NCBI GenBank assembly: GCA_963665155.2
Contig: CAXXFI010000001.1
Coordinates: forward strand, 62,001-126,000
From: UBA1141 sp963665155
GTDB taxonomy: Bacteria; Chloroflexota; Dehalococcoidia; Lucifugimonadales; UBA3495
Direction of reading: 5' to 3'
DNA: 64,000 nt
The notes under the pieces were generated by a model, which searched no databases, had not been told where the DNA came from, and worked only from the letters and a program-made list of their open reading frames with translations. Position 1 is the first letter of the stretch, and each line of letters opens with the position of its first letter. The translations under genes were made by a program, and so were the position numbers. Of the stretch, positions 63,585 through 64,000 are shown one piece after another.

Positions 63585-63920
63585 ATGCAGACCCTAACAA
63601 AACGGCCAATCCCTCAGCCCGCCCCAGTGGTCACGGCAGAAAGCCTGAAAGTGCGCTTGTCTGCCACCGCGACCATAGCGCCTGTGGCAATCCCAGTCCC
63701 ACAAGAAGCTGATGTTAGGGAAAGATCAGGGCGTGTAGGCTTACGGTTCTCCGGTCTCGCCTTAAAGATCGCCCGAGGAATATCGTTTGTCTACAACTTA
63801 TTGGCCGGACCTCCCATGACCGAACGGGACCGGGCCCAGTATTCAGCTACAGTGGCCCAAGTACAGCAGCACCAGGTCATGGCTCACCTATGGAGCAGCA
63901 AACCCAACAGAGATATCTAG
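63585..63920 (+). CDS. Hypothetical protein
   Basis: 111 residues with a Pro/Ala/Val-rich N-terminal half and one weakly hydrophobic segment (LALKIARGISFVYNLLAG) near 58-75. AGGTGAAAG precedes ATG 63585. Family not recognised. It may belong to the DUF2089 cluster. Confidence 0.5.
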   Translation: MQTLTKRPIPQPAPVVTAESLKVRLSATATIAPVAIPVPQEADVRERSGRVGLRFSGLALKIARGISFVYNLLAGPPMTERDRAQYSATVAQVQQHQVMAHLWSSKPNRDI

Positions 63921-63959
63921 AACGAAAGTTGTGGTAAATCCGCAGTTTTAGTCTCCACT

Positions 63960-64000
63960 CTACTCCAAAGCCTGGGCCAAATCGACCACCAAGTCTTCCG
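63960..64000 (-). CDS. Possible C-terminus of a minus-strand gene cut by window edge
   Basis: The minus strand reads EDLVVDLAQALE then TAG (63960-63962). Too short to name; it has protein-like composition, and the intergenic gap to the plus-strand gene is of plausible size. Confidence 0.3.
   Translation of the reverse strand, partial: EDLVVDLAQALE

Overview
The window looks like a bacterial chromosome segment of about 55% GC. The gene mix suggests Chloroflexota of the Dehalococcoidia/SAR202 type: LLM-class flavin oxidoreductases, carboxymuconolactone-decarboxylase/AhpD-like proteins, NIPSNAP, EHN-type epoxide hydrolase, GMC oxidoreductase, MmgE/PrpD, orphan TRAP binding proteins and a HemQ-type haem pathway. 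This taxonomic call is inference from content; there is no rRNA or phylogeny here. TGA is an ordinary stop in most genes.

Layout. 0-8.4 kb: a threonine-synthase-like gene cut by the window edge, a small membrane protein, a large LuxR/ATPase regulator, an O-methyltransferase, and a membrane/EEP-phosphatase gene split by a frameshift. 8.4-16.7 kb: a recent direct duplication of about 3.6-4.0 kb. It carries a lipoprotein with two fused TRAP (DctP) binding domains, a terminator and a 15-bp minisatellite that grew from about 3 to about 30 units in the second copy. One DctP copy is intact, one is frameshifted, and a third fragment sits at the left edge. 17-31 kb: a metabolic/detoxification run (MFS, CMD, epoxide hydrolase, methyltransferase, PQQ-type sugar dehydrogenase, two LLM oxidoreductases, GMC oxidoreductase, NIPSNAP, pyridoxamine-oxidase-like).

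The most notable signal is in that run. Two AhpD/CMD-like genes (26658-27305 minus; 30040-30591 plus) each have an in-frame TGA exactly where the second cysteine of the CxxC redox motif belongs. Each TGA is followed at the same distance by a perfect 7-bp hairpin with a 3-nt loop starting with G. The two stems differ in sequence but keep pairing. They read as CxxU selenoproteins with bacterial SECIS elements. One also carries an in-frame TAG.

31-37 kb is a decay zone: a relic of a third AhpD-like gene, a tRNA-Gly(CCC) with a regulator-like ORF ending inside it, two broken GAF histidine kinases and a truncated HAD gene, then rpsU. 37-43 kb: MmgE/PrpD, a membrane protein, a small basic protein paired with a retropepsin-like protease, a YjzC-like protein, several hairpins, a frameshifted IS1-type transposase, FmdB, dtd with a damaged start, and a broken DinB gene. 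43.9-49.8 kb: de novo NAD genes (nadC, nadB, nadA) with miaB, all on the minus strand; the 3' end of nadC is echoed twice downstream as 70-bp degenerate tandem copies. 49.9-56.8 kb: an 18-bp CTAG-containing tandem array, a 0.3-kb duplication, a 13-bp array and a ruined Rsb-type signalling locus whose SpoIIE-like phosphatase gene is split by two abutting insertion sequences (IS701-like, IS1182-like) with CTAG at every junction. 57-64 kb: tRNA-Ser(GCT), an Lrp regulator, ferredoxin, aconitase, HemQ, and a DUF2089/small membrane protein/SHOCT-like cluster.

Many disrupted genes differ from an intact frame by one short indel, several in homopolymers. Either the region is undergoing real gene decay or the assembly keeps indel errors; reads are needed to tell. 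Domain assignments come from recognising motifs by eye, without database searches.
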